Assembly (NCBI GenBank): GCA_965223775.1
Contig: OZ245021.1
Location: forward strand, 3,658,001-3,722,000
Length of the DNA stretch: 64,000 nucleotides
Reading direction: 5' to 3'
Source: JAJDXW01 sp965223775
Lineage (GTDB): Bacteria; Pseudomonadota; Gammaproteobacteria; HK1
A program made the position numbers and the translations under genes. Shown here piece after piece: positions 42,313 to 50,806 of this stretch (the first letter of the stretch is position 1; each line of letters opens with the position of its first letter). Under the pieces are notes generated by a model. That model saw only the letters and a program-made list of their open reading frames with translations. It searched no databases and had not been told where the DNA came from.

Positions 42313-43560
42313 ATGCAGACATCGATACCCGCGAGCATTCTGACGACCGCGAAAGGGCAGGAAGCCGAACGGATCCTGCGAAAGTGCGTGCACTGCGGGT
42401 TCTGCAACGCGACGTGCCCCACCTACCAGCTCCTCGGCAACGAGCTGGACGGCCCGCGGGGACGCATCTATCTCATGAAGCAGGTCCTGGAGGGACATCG
42501 ACCGACCCATCGGACCCTCACCCACCTCGACCGGTGTCTCACCTGCCGGGCCTGCGAGACGACCTGTCCGTCGGGAGTGGAGTACGGCCGCCTGGTCGAT
42601 ATCGGGCGCGAGCTCACGGAGAAGCGGGTACGGCGGTCCTGGCTCGAGCGCCTCGTGCGTTTCGGGATCCGCAAGCTGTTCACGCGCCCGATCCTCGTGC
42701 GTCTCGCGATCTTCGCCGGCCGGATGGTCCGTCCCCTCCTTCCGCGCGGTCTGCGGCGCATGGTCCCGCTCGCCCGGCGCGCCGGGCGGCGCCCGGCCGG
42801 CCGCCACCGCCGGCGCATGCTGGTGCTCTCGGGCTGCGTCCAGCGAGCCGCCGAGCCGCGGATCAACGCGGCGGCGACACGCGTCTTCGACCGCCTCGGG
42901 GTCAGCCTCGTCCGGGCCCGCGGCGAGACCTGCTGCGGCGCGATCGATCACCACCTGACCGCTCCGGCCCGGGCGCGCGCGCGCATGCGCCGCAACATCG
43001 ACGCCTGGTGGCCGTTCATCGAGAACGGCGCGGAGGCACTCATCGTCACCGCGAGCGGCTGCGGCGCGGTGATCCGGGAGTATGGGCACCTGCTCCGGGA
43101 CGACCCCGCCTACGCGGAGAAGGCGGCACGCGTCGCGGCGCTCGCACGGGACCCGGGAGAGGCGGTCGAGGAGGCCCTCGCGGCCGACGAGATGGCCCTC
43201 GACCGGCTGGGGCTGAACGGCCGCCGGCCGAAGGTCGCGTTTCACGCCCCCTGCACGCTCAGCCACGGACTCCGGGCCGCGGGCGCGGTGGAACGGGTCC
43301 TCGACCAGTGCGGATTCGAACGGGTTCCGGTCGCCGACGCCCACCTTTGCTGCGGGTCGGCGGGTACCTATTCGATGCTGGAGCCGCGCCTCTCGCAGCG
43401 CCTCCTCGAGCGCAAGGTGGAGGCCCTGGAGCGCGGGCAGCCGGACCTCATCGCAACCGCCAACATCGGTTGCCTGCTGCACCTTCGCCGGCGGGCCCAA
43501 CACCCGGTGGTGCACTGGATCGAGCTGCTGGATCCCGCCCCGCCGGGTTCCGCCCCGTAA
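42313..43560 (+). CDS. glcF: Glycolate oxidase iron-sulfur subunit GlcF
   Basis: A 415-residue protein with two [4Fe-4S]-binding motifs in the first 90 residues, CVHCGFCNATCP and CLTCRACETTCP, followed by two cysteine-rich CCG domains (GETCCGAIDHH, HLCCGSAGTYS) typical of GlcF and heterodisulfide-reductase-like electron carriers. It passes electrons from the GlcDE flavins to the quinone pool. It closes the glcDEF operon; the next feature is a MITE-like repeat. Confidence 0.93.
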   Translation: MQTSIPASILTTAKGQEAERILRKCVHCGFCNATCPTYQLLGNELDGPRGRIYLMKQVLEGHRPTHRTLTHLDRCLTCRACETTCPSGVEYGRLVDIGRELTEKRVRRSWLERLVRFGIRKLFTRPILVRLAIFAGRMVRPLLPRGLRRMVPLARRAGRRPAGRHRRRMLVLSGCVQRAAEPRINAAATRVFDRLGVSLVRARGETCCGAIDHHLTAPARARARMRRNIDAWWPFIENGAEALIVTASGCGAVIREYGHLLRDDPAYAEKAARVAALARDPGEAVEEALAADEMALDRLGLNGRRPKVAFHAPCTLSHGLRAAGAVERVLDQCGFERVPVADAHLCCGSAGTYSMLEPRLSQRLLERKVEALERGQPDLIATANIGCLLHLRRRAQHPVVHWIELLDPAPPGSAP

Positions 43561-43786
43561 CGACGAGTCGGCGCTTTCCCCGTCACGACGGGGGCGAGCG
43601 GGTGGTCAGAAGAGGTTGGGGGAGTATCCGGCGGAGGGCGACCCTTGCGTTGACGGGAATGGCGCAGCGGTCGGAAGACGGGAGGCAGGGAGGAGCTGGC
43701 TCGCAGGCCGGCGCTTTGCGCCGCGCTCGCGAGGACATCGAGTCTTCGCCGGTAATCTTCGGCGTCGGCATCGCGTCCGCCGAGGA

Positions 43787-43982
43787 TTAACCCGCAAATC
43801 TCACCAACTTTCTGCTGCGGACGCGGATCTGCTCGCGGTGACAAGGCGTACTCCCTCAAGCCGCTTCGACGTAGTGTCGGCTACGCCTTCGCCAGCGCGT
43901 ACGCGCTCTTTCGGTCCGTGCGCCTTGTCACAGCGGCATCTCCGCGCCCTCGCGACGAAAGTTGGTGAGATTTGCGGGTTAA
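43787..43982. repeat. 188-bp MITE-like palindromic element (left of hyu operon)
   Basis: The element 43791-43978 has terminal inverted repeats cccgcaaatctcaccaactt and its complement, with further inverted similarity inward (ggtgacaaggcgtac / complementary gtgcgccttgtcac). It is bracketed by TTAA on both sides (43787-43790 and 43979-43982), as expected for a 4-base target duplication. It has no coding capacity. A second copy of exactly the same length is at 49522-49709. Confidence 0.85.
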
Positions 43983-44079
43983 GCACGCGGCGGCGCCTGC
44001 ATCGAAGTCGTGCAGCGTCGCCGACCGGGCCGCGAGGGGATGCGGACAGACTGCGTCTGCCGCCTCGCCCGGCCGAGAA

Positions 44080-45180
44080 TCAGTCGAGAACTACCCGGGG
44101 CAGGGTTCGGGCCAGGCGGGGAAGCAGTTCCAGCACCGGCAGTTTCAGCCAGCCGGCGAGTTCCGCCGCCGTGATCTCGTCGTCGCCCTGCCGACCCAGC
44201 AGCACGGCTTCGCTGCCGACCCGCACGGCGGGGATACCGGTAGCATCGATTACGGCATGTTCGATGCCGCGGCGAGCAATGATAGGAGCTCGCTCGCCTT
44301 CCACCAGCAGTTCCCCGAGCGGCGGCAAATGGTTGAGCCCATCGCCGAACCCCAGCGGCAGCACCGCGAGCCGGGTCGCCCGTTGCAACGGTTTCGAGCC
44401 AAGGAAGCCGACCGTCTCGCCGGCAGAAAATTCCTTGACCTGGATGACCCGGCTCCTGACCGCCGCGATCACCGGCCGCGCCGCGTCGACTTCCGCCCAC
44501 CTGCCTTCGACGAGACCGAACAGGAACCGCCCCGGGTTCACCGCGTCGTAGCGCAAGTCCGGGTAACCCAGCATGACGAGGCTGCTCGCCACCATGCGGG
44601 TCAGGCCCGGCAGACCCATTTCCTCAGCCTGACGACAGGCATCGCCGTAGCGCGCAATCTGCTGTGCGATCTCATCCGGGTCATCGGGCGCATTCAGGTG
44701 GGTATAGATCCCGGTCAGTCGCAGGGTGTCGGAGCGCAGGGCGGTCTCGAACACGGTGGGCCAGTTTTCCGGCGGCACCCCCAGGCGGCCGAGACCCGCT
44801 TCGACCTTGACGAATGCCTCGACCGGGCGATCCAGCGCCGCAAACGCACGCAGGCTCTCGAGATCGTGGATCGTGACAATCGCTCCCAACGCGGCGACTT
44901 CGCCCGCCACGTCGGGCGGCGTGGAAGCGTAGAGCAGGACCGGCGCTTCGATACCCTGGTTGCGGATGTCACGCACATCTTCCGGATCGCCGACGGCCAG
45001 TGCATCTGCCCCGCCGTCGAGCGCCGCGCGCGCGGCCGGCCCGGCGCCGCAGCCGAAACCGTGGCTCTTGACGACCGCGAAGATCCTGACTCGCGGGCCC
45101 ACCCGCCGCCGAACCAGGCCGACATTGTGCTTCAGGGCGCCAAGGTCGATCTCCACCCACGCCGGTCTCAACACGGTCAT
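44080..45180 (-). CDS. Alanine-racemase-family protein lacking the canonical catalytic Tyr
   Basis: A 366-residue fold-type III PLP enzyme. The N-terminal barrel has WVEIDLGALKHNV and the PLP-Lys region FAVVKSHGFGCG, so the Schiff-base lysine is present. However, the VGYGGT motif holding the opposing catalytic Tyr reads VGFLGS, and the VRPG motif whose Arg contacts the PLP nitrogen reads VNPG. It is probably not a normal alanine racemase; a racemase or related PLP activity on another amino acid released by the hyu enzymes is plausible. A gggaggggaa ribosome-binding site precedes the ATG at 45180. It is the third gene of the hyu operon; a canonical alr lies at 54180. Confidence 0.8.
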   Translation of the reverse strand: MTVLRPAWVEIDLGALKHNVGLVRRRVGPRVRIFAVVKSHGFGCGAGPAARAALDGGADALAVGDPEDVRDIRNQGIEAPVLLYASTPPDVAGEVAALGAIVTIHDLESLRAFAALDRPVEAFVKVEAGLGRLGVPPENWPTVFETALRSDTLRLTGIYTHLNAPDDPDEIAQQIARYGDACRQAEEMGLPGLTRMVASSLVMLGYPDLRYDAVNPGRFLFGLVEGRWAEVDAARPVIAAVRSRVIQVKEFSAGETVGFLGSKPLQRATRLAVLPLGFGDGLNHLPPLGELLVEGERAPIIARRGIEHAVIDATGIPAVRVGSEAVLLGRQGDDEITAAELAGWLKLPVLELLPRLARTLPRVVLD

Positions 45181-45208
45181 CCGCTTCCCCTCCCTGCCGA
45201 CCATGGCG

Positions 45209-46981
45209 TCACTGCCGCGGCCGCGCCGAATCACGCCGGGCGCGGGTCGCTTCCCAATCGATCCGGATCCCGGGTGGCTGGCCCTCGAGGACGACGCCAT
45301 ACGCCTCGGCCGCATGGGAGACGGTTACCTTTTCTTCCCGCACGTCGGCAAGCACCCGTTCGGGGTCCCGGTCGAAGGCCCGGCCGTAGCCGCCGCCGCT
45401 CGCAAGGCGGACCTCGATCACGTCGTCCCGGGCGAGCGGCGTCAGGAACTTCGACGGCATCTGCTCGACCTCGCCCCGCGCTCGGCGGATCCGCACGTCC
45501 GACGGCGCCCCCCTGGCACCCTCCTCCAGGCCGTAGGGCGGAACGTGGCGGCGATCGGATCGCACTTGCACGATGCCCTCGTCGTACAGAAACCGAAGGT
45601 GGCGCTCCAGGGCGAGCCCCCCACGGTGCTCGCCCGGTCCGCCGCTGTCCTCGACGAAGGCATACCGCTCGACGAGGAGCGGCTGTTCGGTCTCCAGCAG
45701 CTCGACCGGGGTGTTGGAGTAGTTCACGATGATGCCCGTGCAGGCATCCATGCCGTCGCGGTGGGGGCCGCCGCCCCAGGATCCCACCAGGAACTCGAGA
45801 TACACGAACGGGGTCCCGTCCGGCTTGTAGCCGCCGAGACTGATGCCGGCTTCGGGCGCATTGCCGCCGCTCGCCGGGACCAGATCCGGCACGATCTGCG
45901 CGAGGCAGCCCATGACGCTGTCGGCGATGCGGAATCCGGCCAGTCCGCGCGCCGCGACCGGGGACGGAGGGTCCGCATTGACGATCGAGCGCCTTGGCGC
46001 AAGCACCTTGATCGGACGGAAGTAGCCGGCGTTGTTGGGTATGTTTCCGTCCAGCACCGAGCGCACGCAGGCCCACGCGGCCGACGCGGTGAACGGGAAG
46101 ACGGAATTGATGGCGCCGCGCACCTGGGGCGCCGTGCCTTCGAAGTCGACCGTGAGGTCGTCACCCCGCACGGTGATGCAGCATGAGAAGACGATCGGGT
46201 CGGGATCGATGCCGTCGTCGTCGATGTAGTCGGTGAACCGGTAGCTTCCGTCCGGGAACCTGGCGATCTCGGAACGCGTGAACCGTTCGGTGTAGTCCAG
46301 CAACTCCTGACAATAGACTTCGAACCGACCCTTGCCGTACTTGCCGATCAGATCGATGAGCTGCCGCTCACCGATGGCGCAGGCCGCGACCTCCGAACGG
46401 ATGTCTCCGAGGACCGTGTCGGGCACCCTGACGTTGCGCTCGATGATGCGGAAAATGGCCTCGACCGGCTTGCCGGCATCGTAGAGGCGGACCGGAGGCA
46501 GGCGCAGGCCTTCCTGATAGATTTCGGTGGAATCGCTGGCGTTGCCGCCGGCGACCCTCCCGCCGATATCCGTCTGGTGGGCCAGCACTGCCACATAGCC
46601 GACGAGCTCGTCCGCGATGAAGATCGGTTTCACGCAAACCACATCCGGCAAGTGGGTGCTGCCGTCCCAGGGATCGTTCATCACGTAGATATCGCCCTCG
46701 CGCATGTCGCCGCCGAAGGCCCGCTCGGCCGCCTCCACCGCAAAGGGCATGGCGCCCATGTGCAACGGAAGGCAGGTGCCCTGGGCAATCAGCTCGCCCT
46801 CGGCGTTGAACAGCGCAGTGGAAAAATCGAGTGCCTCCTTGACGACGAAGGAGCGGGCGGTCCGGGCCACCGTGATGGCCATTTCGTCCGCAATGGCGCC
46901 AAGCGCATTCTTGATGATGTCGAGGGTGAACGGGTCGTGGGCTCCCTCCGACACCGCGACGTCGAACGCTTCCATATTCAA
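45209..46981 (-). CDS. hyuB: Hydantoinase B / oxoprolinase subunit
   Basis: A 590-residue HyuB-family protein. Motifs include EMAITVARTARSFVVKEALD, CLPLHMGAMPFAVE, IYVMNDPWDGSTHLPD and LGGYKPDGTPFVYLE with GSWGGGPHRDGMDA. With HyuA it forms an ATP-dependent amidohydrolase opening cyclic lactams such as 5-oxoproline, N-methylhydantoin or hydantoins. The start is the ATG at 46981, 24 bases after the hyuA stop; an ATG at 46975 is also possible. It is followed by the racemase-like gene after 28 bases. Confidence 0.92.
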   Translation of the reverse strand: MNMEAFDVAVSEGAHDPFTLDIIKNALGAIADEMAITVARTARSFVVKEALDFSTALFNAEGELIAQGTCLPLHMGAMPFAVEAAERAFGGDMREGDIYVMNDPWDGSTHLPDVVCVKPIFIADELVGYVAVLAHQTDIGGRVAGGNASDSTEIYQEGLRLPPVRLYDAGKPVEAIFRIIERNVRVPDTVLGDIRSEVAACAIGERQLIDLIGKYGKGRFEVYCQELLDYTERFTRSEIARFPDGSYRFTDYIDDDGIDPDPIVFSCCITVRGDDLTVDFEGTAPQVRGAINSVFPFTASAAWACVRSVLDGNIPNNAGYFRPIKVLAPRRSIVNADPPSPVAARGLAGFRIADSVMGCLAQIVPDLVPASGGNAPEAGISLGGYKPDGTPFVYLEFLVGSWGGGPHRDGMDACTGIIVNYSNTPVELLETEQPLLVERYAFVEDSGGPGEHRGGLALERHLRFLYDEGIVQVRSDRRHVPPYGLEEGARGAPSDVRIRRARGEVEQMPSKFLTPLARDDVIEVRLASGGGYGRAFDRDPERVLADVREEKVTVSHAAEAYGVVLEGQPPGIRIDWEATRARRDSARPRQ

Positions 46982-47005
46982 GCTCCGTTCCGCATTGGTC
47001 TACCT

Positions 47006-49099
47006 CTACTCGGGTCCGACATCGATGGTGAGGGTGTCCCAGCCTATCCGCCGGATGCGGCACCCGGGCGGCACGACCGTCGTGCTGTCGTATTCCTCGA
47101 CGATGACCGGGCCGTCGATCCAGTCGTCGCCGACGGCTGTCCGGTCGATCACCGGGGTCTCCAGCCGACCCGAGGCCGGCCCGAAATAGACGATGCGGCT
47201 GCGCTGTCCGTCTTGCGCGGCGATCGCGCCGCGCCCGTCCAACGAAAGCGTGCCGGGCACACGGTCCTCCGCCGAGAGCCCGCGGGCAATCAGACGCAGA
47301 TTCACGAGCTCCACCGCCTCTTCGTCCGACCGGTAGCCGTAGGTCCGTTCGTGCTCGGTGCCGAACACGTCGGCGAGGCGCTGCGGGTCGTCGAGCGCAA
47401 CCCCCGCGTTCACGGTCAAGTTGGTGTTCTCGCCACGGTAGCGCAGGTCCACCTGGTGTTCGTACTCGGTCATTTCCGCGCCGTAACCCTCCATCGACAG
47501 CGCGGCGCAACCCTCGGCCTCGAGGGCGGTGAACGCGGCGCAGATGTCGTCCCGGGTGACGTCTGCAAGCTCGCGCTTGAACGTCCTGACAAGGTGGTGT
47601 TCGGTCGCCGGAAACAGCAGCCCCAATGCGCTGAAGACACCCGCGACAGGGGGAATCACAATGGTCGAGAGGTCCAGCGAACGGGCAAGGGTCGCCGCGT
47701 GGACCGGCCCGTTGCCGCCGAACACCATGAGGGCGAACTGCCGCGGGTCTCGGCCGCGCTCGCTCGATACCGCTCGCAGGGCCCGCGCCATCGTGGCGTT
47801 GGCCACGCGGTGGACGCCGAAGGCGGCATCGTCCACCGACACGCCCATGGGGGCGGCAATCTGTTCGCGGATGGCTGCGACCGACCGGTCGGATCTGATC
47901 GCCAGCGTGCCGCCGACCAGTTGCGTCCGGCTGATGAAGCCGAGCACGACGTTGGCATCGGTCACCGTCGCGACGCTCCCTCCCTGGTCGTAGCACACCG
48001 GGCCAGGCACGGCGCCGGCGCTCTCGGGGCCGGCGCAAAGCGCGCCGCCCGCATCGATGCGCACCAGGCTGCCGCCGCCCGCACCGACCTCGGCAATGTC
48101 GATGGCCGGGACGCTGACGTGATAGCCGCCACCCTTCAGCAGCCGCGCCGCAAAATTGATGCCCGCTCCGACATCCAGTTCCCCGACCCGGTCGAACTGG
48201 CCGCCTTCAATCATCGCCGCCTTGGCCGTGGTCCCGCCCATGTCGAACGTGAGGACGTTCTCGTAGCCCAGCTTGCGGGCGATCTCCGCCGCACCGACGA
48301 CACCGGCGGACGGTCCCGATTCAATGACGTTCACCGGCCTTGCCGTCGCGGCATCGACCCCCATGGCCCCGCCGTTCGACTGCATGATCCTGAGCGGCCC
48401 GGCGATATCCAGCCGGCGCAGGACCTCGACGAGGGATCTGAGATAAGTCCCCACGACCGGCAGGATGTAGGCGTTCACGACCGTGGTGCTGGTGCGTTCG
48501 TACTCCTTGATCTCGGGATGCACATCGCACGACAGGCAAAGCGGCAGGTCAACGCCGCGCTCGCGGATGATTTCCGCGATTCGCCGCTCGTGCCGGTCGT
48601 TGGCGTAGCTGTTGATCAGCGCGACCGCGATGGCTTCCACGCCATTGCCCAGGAGCCGGTCGAGCGCCGCCTGAACGCTGCCTTCGTCGAGCGATTGCAG
48701 AATGCGGCCGGTGTGTTCGATCCGTTCACGGACTTCGACGCGGTCGGTTCGGGCGGCGAGCGCCTCCGGTTTCTGCCACCTCAAGTCATACAGGCGGGGC
48801 ATCCGCAGGCGCCGGATCTCGAGGACATCGCGGAATCCGGCGGTGGTGATCAGACCGGTTCTGACTCCACGCTTTTCCAGAATTGCATTGGTGGCAACGG
48901 TCGTGCCGTGGATGACCTCGTCGATGTCCTCGCCGGCAATGCCGATTTGCGGCAGGGCAACCTGCAGGCTCTCGGCAATGCTGCGGCTGTAGTCGTCCGG
49001 TGTCGACGGCACCTTGACGGTCAGGGCACGCCCTGCCTTTCCCAACAGGACGAGGTCGGTGAACGTCCCTCCGATGTCGATACCTACGCGAAAGCTCAA
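47006..49099 (-). CDS. hyuA: Hydantoinase A / oxoprolinase subunit
   Basis: A 697-residue HyuA-family protein with the ASKHA ATPase motifs: phosphate-1 VGIDIGGTFTD at the N-terminus, the IHGTTVATNAIL segment and the phosphate-2 FDMGGTTAKAAM. The C-terminal half has GGNGPVHAATLARSLDLST and GVFSALGLLFP. It provides ATP-dependent activation in cyclic-lactam hydrolysis. The start is a TTG at 49099 (LSFRVGID) with gggagg upstream; the frame continues to 49342 but into Arg/Gly-rich non-family sequence and the MITE. First gene of the hyu operon. Confidence 0.92.
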   Translation of the reverse strand: MSFRVGIDIGGTFTDLVLLGKAGRALTVKVPSTPDDYSRSIAESLQVALPQIGIAGEDIDEVIHGTTVATNAILEKRGVRTGLITTAGFRDVLEIRRLRMPRLYDLRWQKPEALAARTDRVEVRERIEHTGRILQSLDEGSVQAALDRLLGNGVEAIAVALINSYANDRHERRIAEIIRERGVDLPLCLSCDVHPEIKEYERTSTTVVNAYILPVVGTYLRSLVEVLRRLDIAGPLRIMQSNGGAMGVDAATARPVNVIESGPSAGVVGAAEIARKLGYENVLTFDMGGTTAKAAMIEGGQFDRVGELDVGAGINFAARLLKGGGYHVSVPAIDIAEVGAGGGSLVRIDAGGALCAGPESAGAVPGPVCYDQGGSVATVTDANVVLGFISRTQLVGGTLAIRSDRSVAAIREQIAAPMGVSVDDAAFGVHRVANATMARALRAVSSERGRDPRQFALMVFGGNGPVHAATLARSLDLSTIVIPPVAGVFSALGLLFPATEHHLVRTFKRELADVTRDDICAAFTALEAEGCAALSMEGYGAEMTEYEHQVDLRYRGENTNLTVNAGVALDDPQRLADVFGTEHERTYGYRSDEEAVELVNLRLIARGLSAEDRVPGTLSLDGRGAIAAQDGQRSRIVYFGPASGRLETPVIDRTAVGDDWIDGPVIVEEYDSTTVVPPGCRIRRIGWDTLTIDVGPE

Positions 49100-49252
49100 T
49101 GTCAGCCTCCCGATTCCCCCGGACGACGCCGCCGGGGCCTGTTGCCGCCGCGCCGGACCGATCCCACCGCGGCGCGGGAAGGATACGGCCCGGCCTTGAT
49201 TATCACCAATCCGGCCGCGGCGCGGCCGGGGGCCGGCCGGCGCATGCACTGG

Positions 49253-49833
49253 CCCGCATATTTCACCAATCTCCTGCTGCGGGCGCCGATCCATCGCTTC
49301 GCGCTCCCAAGGTCGCCGCGGTAGCGGGCCGTACTCCCTCAAGCCGCTTCAACAGCGCGAACACGCCAGACTCCTTGAGGCACCGCGACCTTGAGTCAGT
49401 TTTGCAAAGGCGTTGCGTGGAGGAAACGTACGAGGCTGCTACCGGTACGGCGCGCCGGGGGTTGGAGAACCGTCGGGTGGCTTCGAACACCTCTCGTCGG
49501 TCTGAGGCGCAGCCTCGCTAGCCCGCAAATCTCACCAGCTTCCTGCTGCGGACGCCGATCCATGCGCTGTGACAGGCCGTACTCCCTCAAGCCGATTCGA
49601 CGTAGTGTCGACTACGCCTTCGCCAGCGCGTACGCGCTCCTTCGGTCCGTGCGGCCTGTCACAGCGCCGTCTCGCCGCCCTCGCGACGAAAGCTGGTGAG
49701 ATTTGCGGGCTAGTGCCGGCTACGCCTTCGCCAGCGCGTAAGCGCTCTTGAGGTCCGTTCGTCCCGCTACCGCGGCGTTCTGCTTCGTAGCTTCGCCAGC
49801 GCCCTCGCTACGAAGATTGGTGCAATATGCGGG
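49253..49833. repeat. Outer MITE-like element interrupted by a second copy
   Basis: The termini cccgcatatttcaccaatct at 49253 and agattggtgcaatatgcggg ending at 49833 are inverted repeats related to, but distinct from, the 188-bp element ends. The interior shows the same shared segments (gccgtactccctcaagccgc; tacgccttcgccagcgcgta). A complete 188-bp element (49522-49709) sits inside it, so this is an older copy with a newer insertion. The right end is followed by ctag and the left end is preceded by ctgg. Confidence 0.75.
49518..49713. repeat. 188-bp MITE-like palindromic element (right of hyu operon, nested)
   Basis: The element 49522-49709 is 188 bases, the same length as the copy at 43791-43978 and closely similar throughout (shared gacgtagtgtcg, tacgccttcgccagcgcgta). 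Its inverted termini are cccgcaaatctcaccagctt and complement. It is flanked by CTAG on both sides (49518-49521 and 49710-49713), a 4-base target duplication of the same YTAR pattern as the TTAA of the left copy. Confidence 0.85.
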
Positions 49834-49872
49834 CTAGAATCCGGCGGGTCGGAACAAAGGGGAGGATCGGCG

Positions 49873-50634
49873 GTGACTGGACGACTGACCGGAAAGGTTG
49901 CGGTGGTGACGGGCGGAGCGTCGGGGATCGGCCTCGCCGCCGTCCGGCTCTTCGCGAGCGAGGGGGCGGAGATCGTGATCGTGGACCGCGACCTCGCGAA
50001 CCTGGGGGAGGCCGCGAGCGAAGCCGGCGGAAAGCCGCCGCTCCTCCTCGAGGGCGACGTCGGCGACGAGGCGGTCGTGGAACGCCATGCCTCCGCGGTC
50101 GCCGAACGCTTCGGCGGCTTCGACATCCTCCTCGCCTGCGCGGGCTGGTCGAACCGCAGGAGCGTGGCGGACACCCCCCTCGCCGAGTGGGAGGGAGTGC
50201 TCAACACGAACCTCACCGGAAGCTTCCTCTGGTCCCGCGCGGCCATCGCGTCGATGCGCGGCCGCGGGGGAGGCGCCATCATCCTCATCGCATCCCAGCT
50301 CGCCTTCGCCGGCGGGCGGCGCAACGCGGCGTACATCGCGTCGAAGGGCGCGGTCGTCTCCCTCGTCCGCACGATGGCGGTGGACCACGCTGCGGAGGGG
50401 ATCCGGGTAAATGCGATCGCCCCCGGCGCGACCCGGACGCCGCTCTTCGAATCTGGTCTTCGCGAGGCGCCGGACCCCGCGGCCGCGGAAGCATGGTCCA
50501 TTTCGCGCCACCCCCTCGGACGGTTCGGCAAGCCGGAGGAGGTGGCGCGCGCGGCGCTCTTTCTGGCGAGCGACGATTCCTCGTTCACCACCGGCTCGTG
50601 CCTGATGGTGGACGGCGGCTGGCTCGCGGGCTGA
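49873..50634 (+). CDS. Short-chain dehydrogenase/reductase (SDR)
   Basis: A 253-residue classical SDR. The cofactor motif is TGGASGIGLAA (TGxxxGxG), a charged residue after the second strand (VDRDLAN) suggests NAD(H), and the structural motif LACAG replaces NNAG. In the active site, Ser is in LIASQLAF and the Tyr-x3-Lys is YIASK. The C-terminus ends VDGGWLAG as usual. The GTG at 49873 follows a gggaggat ribosome-binding site. The substrate is unknown. It starts 36 bases after the MITE region, which could affect its promoter. Confidence 0.9.
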   Translation: MTGRLTGKVAVVTGGASGIGLAAVRLFASEGAEIVIVDRDLANLGEAASEAGGKPPLLLEGDVGDEAVVERHASAVAERFGGFDILLACAGWSNRRSVADTPLAEWEGVLNTNLTGSFLWSRAAIASMRGRGGGAIILIASQLAFAGGRRNAAYIASKGAVVSLVRTMAVDHAAEGIRVNAIAPGATRTPLFESGLREAPDPAAAEAWSISRHPLGRFGKPEEVARAALFLASDDSSFTTGSCLMVDGGWLAG

Positions 50635-50806
50635 GCCCCGGGGAACCCCGGGGCGGCCGGGTTCGTGAGTCAGGCGGGGGCCGTCCGCACCATCGCGGTC
50701 GCGAAGATCTGCCCGAGGCGCCGACGCGCGCCAACGCCGGGAACGGAGCCTGTCCGATCCGCGGCCCCGGCTTCCGGCCATGCTCCGCTCCTGGTGTCGT
50801 GCCGAA

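Noticed and set aside
43561..43786. Possible gene between glcF and the MITE
   Set aside because: Open frames are short and Arg/Gly-rich with no motif; regarded as non-coding.
46577..49324. 915-codon plus-strand ORF antisense to hyuA and hyuB
   Set aside because: Rich in Arg/Gly/Asp/His without any domain; hyuA and hyuB on the other strand carry all family motifs.
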